In this document: piece by piece, positions 17,175-24,976 of the stretch
How positions within the stretch are numbered: position 1 is the stretch's first letter
Layout: every line of letters begins with the position of its first letter
Assembly (NCBI GenBank): GCA_965214035.1
Contig: OZ243932.1
Coordinates: 1-64,000 of the forward strand
Length of the DNA stretch: 64,000 nucleotides
Direction of reading: 5' to 3'
From: JAJDYQ01 sp965214035
Lineage (GTDB): Bacteria; Pseudomonadota; Gammaproteobacteria; JAJDYQ01
Position numbers and translations under genes: made by a program
The notes under the pieces: model-generated
Told to the model about the DNA's origin: nothing
Database searches by the model: none
The model's input: the letters and a program-made list of their open reading frames with translations, nothing else

Positions 17175-18386
17175 GGCCATGCGATTAATCTCAGCTTGCG
17201 TCAAACCCAGTCGGGCGGCCTCTTCGCGCCAGGTTGTCACGGCCTTCCCAACCTCGGCGGCGATCACGCGAGCCTTACCTTCATCCAACTCGAAATAACC
17301 CACCACACTCATCGCCAGATACATAAAGGCCGAACCATCATCGAGATCGATGGCCGTTGTCAGAATGCGGGGTTTAATATCCGTGGGCACCGGATTGAGG
17401 TCATAGGCCGGAGCCAATCGCCAACCGTCCGGGCCGGTATAGAGGAAGGCGTGATTACGCAAGTGGTCATCCGTGTTGGAAATCAGAATATTGAAGACGA
17501 TACGTCGCCACAGCTCATGCATATCCTGTTTCGGGCTGGCGCCATAGTGACGAAGCGCATCGACAAATTCCAGGTAACTGTGTGACTCGTTGTCACTGGC
17601 CCCGAGCATACTCATGGCCGAAAGAAACGGAATGCGCTGACCTTGTTCCCGGTCGAACCGACGCAGCAACAACACCGGCTTGTTCAGTACATGTTCAATT
17701 CGCCAGTCGGGCACGGAGATGCCCGCCTTTGCCGCAAGCCGAAGCGCAACCGCCTCCCACAGAACCGTATTGATCTCGTCGTCCTTGTGCGGAAACTTGG
17801 CGATGGCGAGATGCCCGTCCCGGTCGCGAACAGATGCCTTGGGACGCGCACCACCCAATGATGAGCCGGGAGCCAACAGCAGGCGCAGATCCTCGTCGCT
17901 ATCCGTGTCACCCACAACATGCTCCGTCGCCGACAGTAATTGAGGTAGATCGATCAATGGCGGTATACGAGCCGCTTCATGTTCGGCAAGAAACCGCCTC
18001 CCCTCAGCCTTGGCAAAGCGAAGGGCGCCTTGTCGAGCTTCATCATCGACCATGAGCAAATAGTCGATTTCCATCAAGGTACGCGGCGTCTCGCCTGCCC
18101 GCTCTGCCCGTCGCCGTTCAGCCCGGCGCATCAGCACCCGCCCCCAGCGGTCGGGCACGGAGTCGCCAATGGTGCCGAAAAGGAGTTTACCTGAAGGTGT
18201 ATGAAAGGTCCCCGGGCCCAGCGTCAGAGCCGGTTCCAGGGAGAAACGATCGACATTCTCAAACCAGCCCGGATCATATTCGAACGTGGCACTTTCCCTA
18301 CCTTTACGCACGTGCGCCCACAGTCGCCCAGCCAGATGCGGCGTGCCAGCAATATCCACATAGACGTACACTTCTGTTTCCATCAT
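17130..18386 (-). CDS. hipA: HipA-family serine/threonine kinase toxin
   Basis: A 418-residue HipA-type kinase. The N-terminal subdomain carries the VYVYVDIAGTPHLAGRL strand. The kinase core has GSSLGGARPKA (nucleotide-binding loop), AIAKFP with the ATP-binding lysine, ISNTDDHLRNHAF (catalytic Asp/Asn) and LAPAYDLNPVP (metal-binding Asp). HipA toxins phosphorylate aminoacyl-tRNA synthetases and slow growth; the antitoxin HipB neutralises them. The start overlaps the hipB-like stop by four bases, so the pair is co-translated. All catalytic motifs are present and the gene looks intact. Its 3' end overlaps the decayed nuclease fragment on the other strand. Confidence 0.88.
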   Translation of the reverse strand: MMETEVYVYVDIAGTPHLAGRLWAHVRKGRESATFEYDPGWFENVDRFSLEPALTLGPGTFHTPSGKLLFGTIGDSVPDRWGRVLMRRAERRRAERAGETPRTLMEIDYLLMVDDEARQGALRFAKAEGRRFLAEHEAARIPPLIDLPQLLSATEHVVGDTDSDEDLRLLLAPGSSLGGARPKASVRDRDGHLAIAKFPHKDDEINTVLWEAVALRLAAKAGISVPDWRIEHVLNKPVLLLRRFDREQGQRIPFLSAMSMLGASDNESHSYLEFVDALRHYGASPKQDMHELWRRIVFNILISNTDDHLRNHAFLYTGPDGWRLAPAYDLNPVPTDIKPRILTTAIDLDDGSAFMYLAMSVVGYFELDEGKARVIAAEVGKAVTTWREEAARLGLTQAEINRMASAFEHEDLKIAVCI

Positions 18387-18730
18387 GCTTTACTCTTCTT
18401 CTGTCCAGACCGAGTCGACTTGCGGATGCGTTGCGGCAAACGCTCCTCTTCAAGCCCAAGACCCACCGTATCCGTCTTAACGTCAGCCAAGTCACCCAAC
18501 CGCTCCGCCATGCCTAACGCAAAGAGCACATTGGCGTAGTTACCCAGCGAAACGCCGGGGTCACCCTTTTCTATCTTGTTCAGGGTTGTTCGGCTGATAG
18601 AAGCCCGTTCGGCCATGACTGCCGTTGGAATACGCCGCCTGATCCGGGCATCACGAATATCCTGCCCAAGCTTACGCACCACCCGCCTCACCGGAATCGG
18701 TATCATCAAGTCTAACCGGGTTTTCCTCAT
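18383..18730 (-). CDS. hipB: HipB-like Xre antitoxin
   Basis: A 115-residue protein with a lambda-repressor-type helix-turn-helix (IRDARIRRRIPTAVMAERAS followed by SRTTLNKIEKGDPGVSLGNY) and a basic tail. It should repress its own operon and inhibit the HipA kinase encoded downstream with a four-base overlap. ATG 18730 is the only good start, although the ribosome binding site is weak. A palindromic sequence just upstream is a likely operator. Confidence 0.85.
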   Translation of the reverse strand: MRKTRLDLMIPIPVRRVVRKLGQDIRDARIRRRIPTAVMAERASISRTTLNKIEKGDPGVSLGNYANVLFALGMAERLGDLADVKTDTVGLGLEEERLPQRIRKSTRSGQKKSKA

Positions 18731-18748
18731 TTATCGTCCATACTTATG

Positions 18749-18782
18749 GTCATTATTTCTAATAGTGTATATAATAATGGAC
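18749..18782. promoter_or_regulatory. Inverted repeat upstream of hipBA (candidate operator)
   Basis: GGTCATTATT and AATAATGGAC form an imperfect inverted repeat with a 14-base AT-rich centre, 19 bases upstream of the hipB start. HipB proteins bind such palindromes to autoregulate. No transcription start is proven. Confidence 0.45.
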
Positions 18783-18995
18783 GTTATATCAATATATTTC
18801 AGCAATCCCAACAGAATAGTGAAGCTATTGATCAAACAAAATCAGCAATCGGACGCTGGCATGAACTGGCAACAGCGTAGGGTGTTGGAAGCGAGAATAT
18901 CGAGTTCATAGCATCCAGAATCATTTGATGGACGAAAATCCAAAAACCGCTGATGTTGTTCAAGAGGTATAAGTCCCGCCACTCTTTACTTCGGA

Positions 18996-19913
18996 TTATT
19001 CCTTGTTCATCATGATACCGAGATGGGGATAGTTTGAACGGATCAAATGTACTGCTTCTTTAGTACTTTCCAGCCCCCATTGATTAGTCAGGGCCCATGT
19101 TTTTCCGTCAATCACAAAAAGCTCATCCTGTTTACAGAAGTATCGCCCGGTTAATGGCGTCTTCCCGCCTGTATCGGAATCCATCAGCTGTTCTGCAAAT
19201 TGCTCTACGTTAAGCGTACCCTCAAAACTGGCAAGTAATGGCTTCTTGAACGTGATCAGTTCGTTCAATTCTTCCGGCTTTACGCCCGCCTTAACAATGT
19301 CACTGATGAGTTGATACATCAGTTTGCGCTTATTCAAACCGTTGTATTCCCGACCAGAAACCATCAAAGTGAATTTCGAGTAATCTCTGGAAGAGGATCG
19401 ATCTCTCTGTTCTTTTTGTTTCTTTTGTCTGACCTGAACCTGAAATTGTTCGGCCTCAGGTAGCGGTATAACCTGCTGGATGTCGAGAAGAATTCTCTGT
19501 CCGTCATGGAACGGCTCTATCTTGACGCACCGAATATCAATACCCTTGTCATTCAGCCACAGCACCGCGCTGGTCAGTTCCCTGGAAAACTCCGCAGATG
19601 CCAACACAATACGTACATCCTGGGCAAACGAGTCTTCGTCCGGCGCTTCCCAATCAAGGAAGTCAAGAATCCGTTGCTGAGCGTCTTCGCCTGAACCAAT
19701 ACTATTGAGAAATAGTTTGTGGGCTTCGACCACCTGATCAAATGTCATTGTAGAAACCATCGCACTGTATCGAATAGCTTGTAACTCCATGTGACCGCCA
19801 TCTTCTGTACGCTTCAACTCAACGACGACCAGATTGGCTTCTTTATCAATGCACAACAGATCAATTCGTCTTCGACTCTCCTCCCAACCACCAAACTCTT
19901 CGGCAATAACCAT
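18996..19913 (-). CDS. NucS/DUF91-like endonuclease-type protein
   Basis: A 305-residue protein. Its N-terminal part has the PD-(D/E)XK core of the NucS/DUF91 group: RRRIDLLCIDKEANLVVVEL, then KR and MELQAIRYSAMVSTM. These supply D, E-x-K and the Q/Y of the active site. The C-terminal 150 residues are basic, then mixed, and are not recognised. Homologues usually have 15-30 residues before EEFGGW; in-frame coding similarity continues upstream (LLRDQIEIISDNS) but offers no start codon. The gene may therefore be 5'-truncated, or use ATG 19913. It is divergent from the helicase gene. Confidence 0.6.
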   Translation of the reverse strand: MVIAEEFGGWEESRRRIDLLCIDKEANLVVVELKRTEDGGHMELQAIRYSAMVSTMTFDQVVEAHKLFLNSIGSGEDAQQRILDFLDWEAPDEDSFAQDVRIVLASAEFSRELTSAVLWLNDKGIDIRCVKIEPFHDGQRILLDIQQVIPLPEAEQFQVQVRQKKQKEQRDRSSSRDYSKFTLMVSGREYNGLNKRKLMYQLISDIVKAGVKPEELNELITFKKPLLASFEGTLNVEQFAEQLMDSDTGGKTPLTGRYFCKQDELFVIDGKTWALTNQWGLESTKEAVHLIRSNYPHLGIMMNKE

Positions 19914-20072
19914 TGAGTTATCAGAGATAATCTCTATCTGGTCTCTTAACAGATCAAGAGTTGTCCAATGGAAGAGAAGTCTGTCTGAACAGACCGAACT
20001 GTTTTACAATCGCCAGAAATCCCATCAGACTGCGGGCTATGCTCATGTCGAACCTTAAACCCATCATCCGTT

Positions 20073-23042
20073 TTGCAATACGGGTTATCGCAATGGGTAT
20101 TTCCGGTTGCTCAACATCTCCAGTTGCCCCATTCGATCAGTGCATTGAGTAACTGGTTTTATTCACCGGGAAAGCGCGGAGCCATCTGCAGGGTTCTCTG
20201 TTTCCTGTCGGGGAACATCAGGAGCGGACTGAAAGTAGATGACAAAGGGTTGACGATTCCGGGACGTCATACGAGGGTAATCCCTTTCGTGGAAATTTCC
20301 GGGATCTCCCGCGTCCGAAAGAGATTATTTCGCAGCGCGGTCGAAATCCCGTTGATGAACGGGAGCAAGGTGGTATTTTCCTGTCTGGCGTCAGCCAGGG
20401 CAGGAGAGTTCGTCGGCGCACTGAACGAGGCATGGCAGGAGGCGTGGCGACGGAAGATCGAACCCTATATCGACTCAATCCGCTCCCTGGAACATGCAAT
20501 CGACAGGCTCGATAACCCCCGCAACTTCCCGGCGGCCTGTCTCGTCGAACCGTTTTGGCAAAAGGCGGATGTGCTTTGCCAGGTCTTGCCGAAGGATTTG
20601 CCGGATATCGCGCTTGCACCGGAAATTCGGGAATGTGTCGCCAGGATCGTAGAATTTCACGAGAAACCGGAGCACTTTCGTGAAAAGGCTGTTGACATCT
20701 ACATGGAAAGGGAAATGGCAGAGATGACCAGCTTTTTTGAAACTATCGAGAAAAACCCCCTGACTCAGGAACAACGGCAGGCTGTGATTTGTGATGAGGA
20801 TGCCACGCTTGTGCTGGCGGGTGCTGGTTCCGGAAAGACCAGCGTGATCACTGCCAAGGCCGCGTATCTGATCAGTCGAGGCATCCGAAAGCCGGATGAG
20901 ATTCTACTGATGGCTTTCGGGAAAGACGCGGCAGTGGAGATGTCCGAAAGGATCAGGCAGTGTTGTGATGCCGGGATTCCGGCCATGACATTCCACAAGC
21001 TGGCCTATGACATTATTGCCGAGGTTGAGAGGCGAAAGCCCCCGCTTGCCGCGCATGCTACCGATGAAAAGGCGTTCAAAGTTCTCCTTAATGAGATTCT
21101 GCTCGAACTGGCCGGAAATGACAGAAGGATCGGCATCCTGCTGCTTCGCTGGTTTACCGAGTTTCTGGTGCCAGCCAAGAGCCAGTGGGATTTCGAGAGC
21201 CTGCACGAATATTTCAGTTACGTAGAAAGCCATGAATTGAGAACCCTCCAGGGGGAACTGGTTCGCAGTTTCGAGGAACTGGAGATCGCCAACTGGCTGT
21301 GCATGAACGGAATTGCCTACCAATACGAGCCGGTCTACGAGCATCAACTACCCGCCACTGGCCGGAAAAACTATACGCCGGATTTCCGGCTGACGGAAAG
21401 CGGCATCTACATCGAACACTTCGGTGTCAGGCGGAAGAAAGGCGAGGATGGCAACGAGTTTCTGACGACTGCGCCCTATGTCGACCGGGCGGAATACCTG
21501 GCGGACATGGAATGGAAACGGGAAGTGCATACCCAACATGGAACGACGCTGATCGAAACCTACAGCTACGAGAAATCCGAGGACAGGCTTCTGTCGGCAC
21601 TGGAGGAAAAACTCGCTCCTTATGTGGAATTGAAACCCATGCCGCCACAGGAGATTCTCTCCCGGCTCAAAAAAATGGGACAACTCGACGACTTTTCCGG
21701 AACCCTTGGCACATTCCTCAAACACTTCAAGGGGTCGGGATCAACGATAGAAAAGTGTCGCAGCAAGGTAATAGGCGAGGGAAACCGCAATCGTGGCTTG
21801 GCCTTCATGGAAATATTCGAGCCCGTTTACGGGGAATACCAGAGACGGCTTGGCGGGCACATTGATTTTGACGACATGATTTCACGAGCTACGGACCATA
21901 TCAGGAAGAATCGTTACCAAAGCTCCTATCGGCACCTGCTGGTGGATGAGTTTCAGGACATTTCAAAGGGGCGTGCCGACCTCCTGATGGCGCTCCGAAA
22001 ACAACACCGGGATGCCCGTATTTTTGCCGTCGGAGATGATTGGCAGTCAATCTACCGATTCTCAGGTTCCGATGTCCACCTGATGCGGAATTTTGGCCCA
22101 GCCTTCGGCGGTACTTTCGGAGGGAGGGAAGGAATCCACCGCACGGTCGATCTTGGGCGCACATTCCGCAGCGTGGACCGTATAGCGTACCCGGCGCGTC
22201 GGTTCATTCTCAAGAACCCGTCCCAGATCAAAAAGAAAGTGATTCCCGCAGGCACGACCAGCGAGTCGGCAATCCGGGTTCTCTGGTACAGAAGAAATGG
22301 CGGGGATGAAATCCTGCAACAAGCATTAGCCGGTCTTGTGAACCGGGCAAAAGGAAAGCGGGAAACCGTACTTCTGGTCGGGCGTTACAACTGGCAGCGT
22401 CCGGCTGATTTGTCACGCTTGGGCAATCGTCATCCAGAACTTTCGTTATCCTTCAAGTCCATTCATGCCTCAAAGGGGCTTGAGGCGGATCATGTGATCA
22501 TACTCGGCGCCGACAGCGGGCGTCTCGGGTTGCCGTCAGAAATTGTCGATGACCCACTGCTTGATCTGGTACTTCCCCGGCGGGAACCGTTCGGACATGC
22601 TGAAGAGCGTCGTGTATTCTATGTGGCGCTCACCCGGGCACGAAAATCGGTCACGATCATCGCCCGTGAGGATCAGCCGTCAGACTTTGTGAACGAATTG
22701 CTGGAAGATGAGGAGTATGGCGTGACGGAAATGAAGAAGACTAAGCGCTACCGGTATTATTGTCCAAGATGCGGGGGTCAAGTAATCCCGGACGGTAAAT
22801 CCCGGTATTCCTGCGAACATCGAGGAAACTGTGGTGCAAGTCTGCCTGTCTGTCAGCAATGTGGTATTGGTTTGCCGGTCCGGGACAAGGCTGAGCCAGA
22901 AGCCAGTCGATGCGAATGCGGAGCCATCTTTCCGTCCTGTCCAGAATGCGCCGACGGCTGGTTGATCAAGCGACGTGGAAAGTACGGGTCGTTTCAGGGT
23001 TGCGTGAACTACCCTCCATGCAAAGGACGCAGGACAAGCTGA
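20073..23042 (+). CDS. Helicase IV (HelD)-like UvrD-family helicase with nuclease-like insert and zinc fingers
   Basis: A 989-residue superfamily 1 helicase. Walker A VLAGAGSGKTS is near residue 250. Further motifs are LLMAFGKDAA, the Walker B-like LLVDEFQDIS, AVGDDWQSIYRFSGSD, SIHASKGLEADHVII and VFYVALTRAR. The N-terminal domain (VIPFVEISGIS) and order match E. coli HelD. About 120 extra residues are inserted between helicase motifs, with NGIAYQYEPVYEH, YTPDFRLTESGIYIEHFG, a restriction-nuclease-like D...E pattern. The C-terminus adds several CxxC zinc ribbons as in topoisomerase I. The start is unclear: TTG 20073 gives the longest frame, and later TTG codons are possible. It may act in repair or anti-phage defence. 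Confidence 0.8.
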   Translation: MQYGLSQWVFPVAQHLQLPHSISALSNWFYSPGKRGAICRVLCFLSGNIRSGLKVDDKGLTIPGRHTRVIPFVEISGISRVRKRLFRSAVEIPLMNGSKVVFSCLASARAGEFVGALNEAWQEAWRRKIEPYIDSIRSLEHAIDRLDNPRNFPAACLVEPFWQKADVLCQVLPKDLPDIALAPEIRECVARIVEFHEKPEHFREKAVDIYMEREMAEMTSFFETIEKNPLTQEQRQAVICDEDATLVLAGAGSGKTSVITAKAAYLISRGIRKPDEILLMAFGKDAAVEMSERIRQCCDAGIPAMTFHKLAYDIIAEVERRKPPLAAHATDEKAFKVLLNEILLELAGNDRRIGILLLRWFTEFLVPAKSQWDFESLHEYFSYVESHELRTLQGELVRSFEELEIANWLCMNGIAYQYEPVYEHQLPATGRKNYTPDFRLTESGIYIEHFGVRRKKGEDGNEFLTTAPYVDRAEYLADMEWKREVHTQHGTTLIETYSYEKSEDRLLSALEEKLAPYVELKPMPPQEILSRLKKMGQLDDFSGTLGTFLKHFKGSGSTIEKCRSKVIGEGNRNRGLAFMEIFEPVYGEYQRRLGGHIDFDDMISRATDHIRKNRYQSSYRHLLVDEFQDISKGRADLLMALRKQHRDARIFAVGDDWQSIYRFSGSDVHLMRNFGPAFGGTFGGREGIHRTVDLGRTFRSVDRIAYPARRFILKNPSQIKKKVIPAGTTSESAIRVLWYRRNGGDEILQQALAGLVNRAKGKRETVLLVGRYNWQRPADLSRLGNRHPELSLSFKSIHASKGLEADHVIILGADSGRLGLPSEIVDDPLLDLVLPRREPFGHAEERRVFYVALTRARKSVTIIAREDQPSDFVNELLEDEEYGVTEMKKTKRYRYYCPRCGGQVIPDGKSRYSCEHRGNCGASLPVCQQCGIGLPVRDKAEPEASRCECGAIFPSCPECADGWLIKRRGKYGSFQGCVNYPPCKGRRTS

Positions 23043-23142
23043 CAGGAACCGAACTTGAATATTCCTGCCAGGTTTCGGGAAATCTTGTCCTCTCCAGAAA
23101 TCAGCCGATCAATAATCAATGATCACGAGGAGAATCAGAATC

Positions 23143-23164
23143 TGTTAAGGCAAATAGACTTGTC
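23143..23164 (+). repeat. Partial ISNCY-type terminus upstream of parDE
   Basis: TGTTAAGGCAAATAGACTTG matches the complement of the IS right end with one base missing. Similarity ends after about 22 bases. Confidence 0.65.
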
Positions 23165-23166
23165 AA

Positions 23167-23194
23167 TTGAAAAATTGTGCAACATTGTTATACT
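23167..23194 (+). promoter_or_regulatory. Promoter of the parDE-type module
   Basis: TTGAAA (23167-23172) and TATACT (23189-23194) are separated by 16 bases, 34 bases ahead of the antitoxin ATG. The -35 box overlaps the edge of the IS-end relic, so the junction may have created it. Confidence 0.6.
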
Positions 23195-23227
23195 TTATGG
23201 AACGTAAACAAAACCACGAGAATACTA

Positions 23228-23485
23228 ATGGCAAATTCAACGCTTGGTGTACGTCTGAATGAGAATACCCGGTATCGCCTGGAAGCCTTGAGTAAGGCGC
23301 GAGATAGAACCCCTCATTATCTGATGAAAACTGCCATAGAGCGTTTTCTGGATGTCGAGGAGGCGCTGGAATCTGAACGCCAACTGGTTAAATCCCGGTG
23401 GGAGAAATACGAGCTGACTGGTGAAACAGTCGACCAGGCGGATGTGAAGGCCTGGGCGGACAGTCTTGATGCCAGGACAGGATGA
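23228..23485 (+). CDS. Ribbon-helix-helix antitoxin (ParD/CopG type)
   Basis: An 85-residue protein. The N-terminal ribbon-helix-helix begins TLGVRLNENTRYRLEALSKA and continues RTPHYLMKTAIERFL. The remainder is an acidic helix that would cover the toxin. ATG 23228 is chosen because the family starts at the beta strand and the promoter lies directly upstream; an in-frame start at 23177 would overlap the promoter. The toxin follows after six bases. It should repress its own promoter. Confidence 0.85.
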   Translation: MANSTLGVRLNENTRYRLEALSKARDRTPHYLMKTAIERFLDVEEALESERQLVKSRWEKYELTGETVDQADVKAWADSLDARTG

Positions 23486-23491
23486 ACCCCG

Positions 23492-23815
23492 TTGATAACG
23501 GTCATCAGGTGGTTGCCGGAGGCATTGGATGACCTCAAGCGACTGTATGCGTTTATAGAACCACATAGCCCGAAAGCCGCCAGGCGCGCCATTGATACGC
23601 TGATAGAGGCAGTCGGCACACTCGCTGAATTTCCAGAAAAAGGCCGCCCCTGGGACTCGGAAATGAGCTTCCGTGAGTTGTCTGTCCGGTTTGGTGCACG
23701 TGGCTATGTCGTTCGATACCGTTACGTTGGTGGTGAAATCATCATAGTGCGAGTCTGGCATGCTCTGGAGGGACGGAACCGGGAGAGTTATAAAGATGAT
23801 GCAGAGAGCAAATGA
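23492..23815 (+). CDS. ParE-type toxin
   Basis: A 107-residue ParE/RelE-superfamily toxin. Key segments are IRWLPEALDDLKRLYAFIE, SPKAARRAI, EFPEKGRPWDSEMSFREL and YVVRYRYVGGEIIIVRVWHA-LEGR, the last being the conserved C-terminal strand with its histidine. ParE toxins poison DNA gyrase; RelE relatives cut mRNA, and the sequence does not decide. TTG 23492 is the start, six bases after the antitoxin stop. Its last codons (ESK-stop) lie in an IS-end copy, so the extreme C-terminus was supplied by a junction. Confidence 0.85.
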   Translation: MITVIRWLPEALDDLKRLYAFIEPHSPKAARRAIDTLIEAVGTLAEFPEKGRPWDSEMSFRELSVRFGARGYVVRYRYVGGEIIIVRVWHALEGRNRESYKDDAESK

Positions 23816-23826
23816 GTTGTCCGGTT
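23806..23826 (+). repeat. Partial ISNCY-type terminus at the parE 3' end
   Basis: GAGCAAATGAGTTGTCCGGT matches the IS left end (2434-2454) with two differences. It provides the final codons and stop of the parE-type gene. Confidence 0.65.
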
Positions 23827-23873
23827 GCGGGACGGCACGGAAATCCGCCTCTATGGCGAGTCATGATGCGTAA

Positions 23874-23904
23874 GGGCGACCCTCTGTGGTCGCCCGTTTC
23901 ATTT
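23874..23904 (+). terminator. Intrinsic terminator after parDE
   Basis: An eight-base stem (GGGCGACC / GGTCGCCC) with a six-base loop is followed by GTTTCATTT. It lies between the toxin and the next gene on the same strand. Confidence 0.7.
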
Positions 23905-23940
23905 CTGTCAGACACGCCCGAAAATCGGAGGTAAGAATAT

Positions 23941-24174
23941 ATGAAAGCTAAAAATCTCGACAAAAAGTTTGATGCTGGAGAAGACGAAATCGTTGCCGAC
24001 CTGGACTTGTCTACAGCAGTAAAACCAAATCAGAATCAAAAGCGGGTAAACGTTGATTTCCCAATCTGGATGATCGAATCCTTGGATAGGGAAGCCAGCC
24101 GAATTGGAGTGACACGGCAATCAATCATCAAGCTATGGTTATCTGAAAAATTGGAAATTACTACTGAAGCCTGA
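23941..24174 (+). CDS. BrnA-like CopG antitoxin (orphan)
   Basis: A 77-residue protein with an acidic leader (DKKFDAGEDEIVADLDLS) and a C-terminal ribbon-helix-helix, KRVNVDFPIWMIESLDREAS then RIGVTRQSIIKLWLSEKL. This is the layout of BrnA-type and related CopG antitoxins. GGAGG lies eight bases ahead of the ATG. No toxin gene sits on either side: upstream is the parDE terminator, downstream the DUF429 gene on the other strand. It may have lost its partner or may regulate another toxin. Confidence 0.8.
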   Translation: MKAKNLDKKFDAGEDEIVADLDLSTAVKPNQNQKRVNVDFPIWMIESLDREASRIGVTRQSIIKLWLSEKLEITTEA

Positions 24175-24237
24175 CGCTGTACAGTCTTAATCCCTTCTTA
24201 ATTAGATCTTTGGTTGCGTGCAGACTGGTAACAGCAC

Positions 24238-24976
24238 TCACTGGGAAAAAGCGTCCCTGGGTACCCATATCCAGCCCTCGCTTGGGGAAACGCCAGCCGC
24301 TGGTGGCATAAGAGCATCCCGATTTTCCACAAACAAACTGGCTATCAAGGCACAGGTCAGAGCGTCCTCGCAGTCCGTATGAGTGAGCGCGGGGTAAGGC
24401 CGGCGCAGAGTCTGAATGGTTTCTGACCGTTTGCAGGCCGAAGGGTAGGCTTCGATGGCAATGAGATTGCTACGACCGCTCCAGACGCCGCACTCCACTA
24501 CCTTCGGCGCCAAGCGAGCAAGGACATGCATCCCCTTTGTAGCCTGAGAGCCGGTCATGTCTTTAATGGCCGAAAGCGGACTGAGGTCTTGCTCAAACAA
24601 GTAATGCTCAGTGCGGCGGAACAGGTAGGGATTGGTTTTGGATGTCTCGATGGAGGCAGCAGCGTCACCTCGAGTTATCAGCTGGATAAAGGCGTCTGGG
24701 AAACCCAAAGGGGTGTCAATGGCGAGAGTCACTGGCCCGGATTCTGGAGATACCCTACTCCCACATAAATTGAACAGAGCAGCGATCCACTCGATACTCG
24801 TCGAACAGCTATTGATGCGCTCGCGCAGGTTGCCGCCGCCAAGGAGTACCGACGATCGCATAGTTGTCATCGAGAATCACGATGGCATCGCGACTGTTCT
24901 GGTTCTTGTCGCAGTTCCAACCACCGACATCCCAGCCGATGAACCAAGCCCTATTACTATTGACGATGATAATAAT
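24238..24976 (-). pseudogene. DUF429-family protein, frameshifted
   Basis: The main reading from about 24835 leftwards contains NLRERINSCSTSIEWIAALF, LAIDTPLGFPDAF, LIAIEAYPSA and HTDCEDALTCALIASLF. These are the conserved Asp-containing segments of DUF429, a predicted nuclease-like RNase H fold family. The true N-terminus lies in another frame immediately upstream: AWFIGWDVGGWNCDKN then AIVILDDNYAIVGTPW. One extra base near 24831-24840 (GCCGCCGCC) separates them. The 5' end overlaps the end of the GmrSD-like gene, and no canonical start codon is visible; GGAAGGG followed by ATT/ATC codons is the only hint. Confidence 0.65.
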
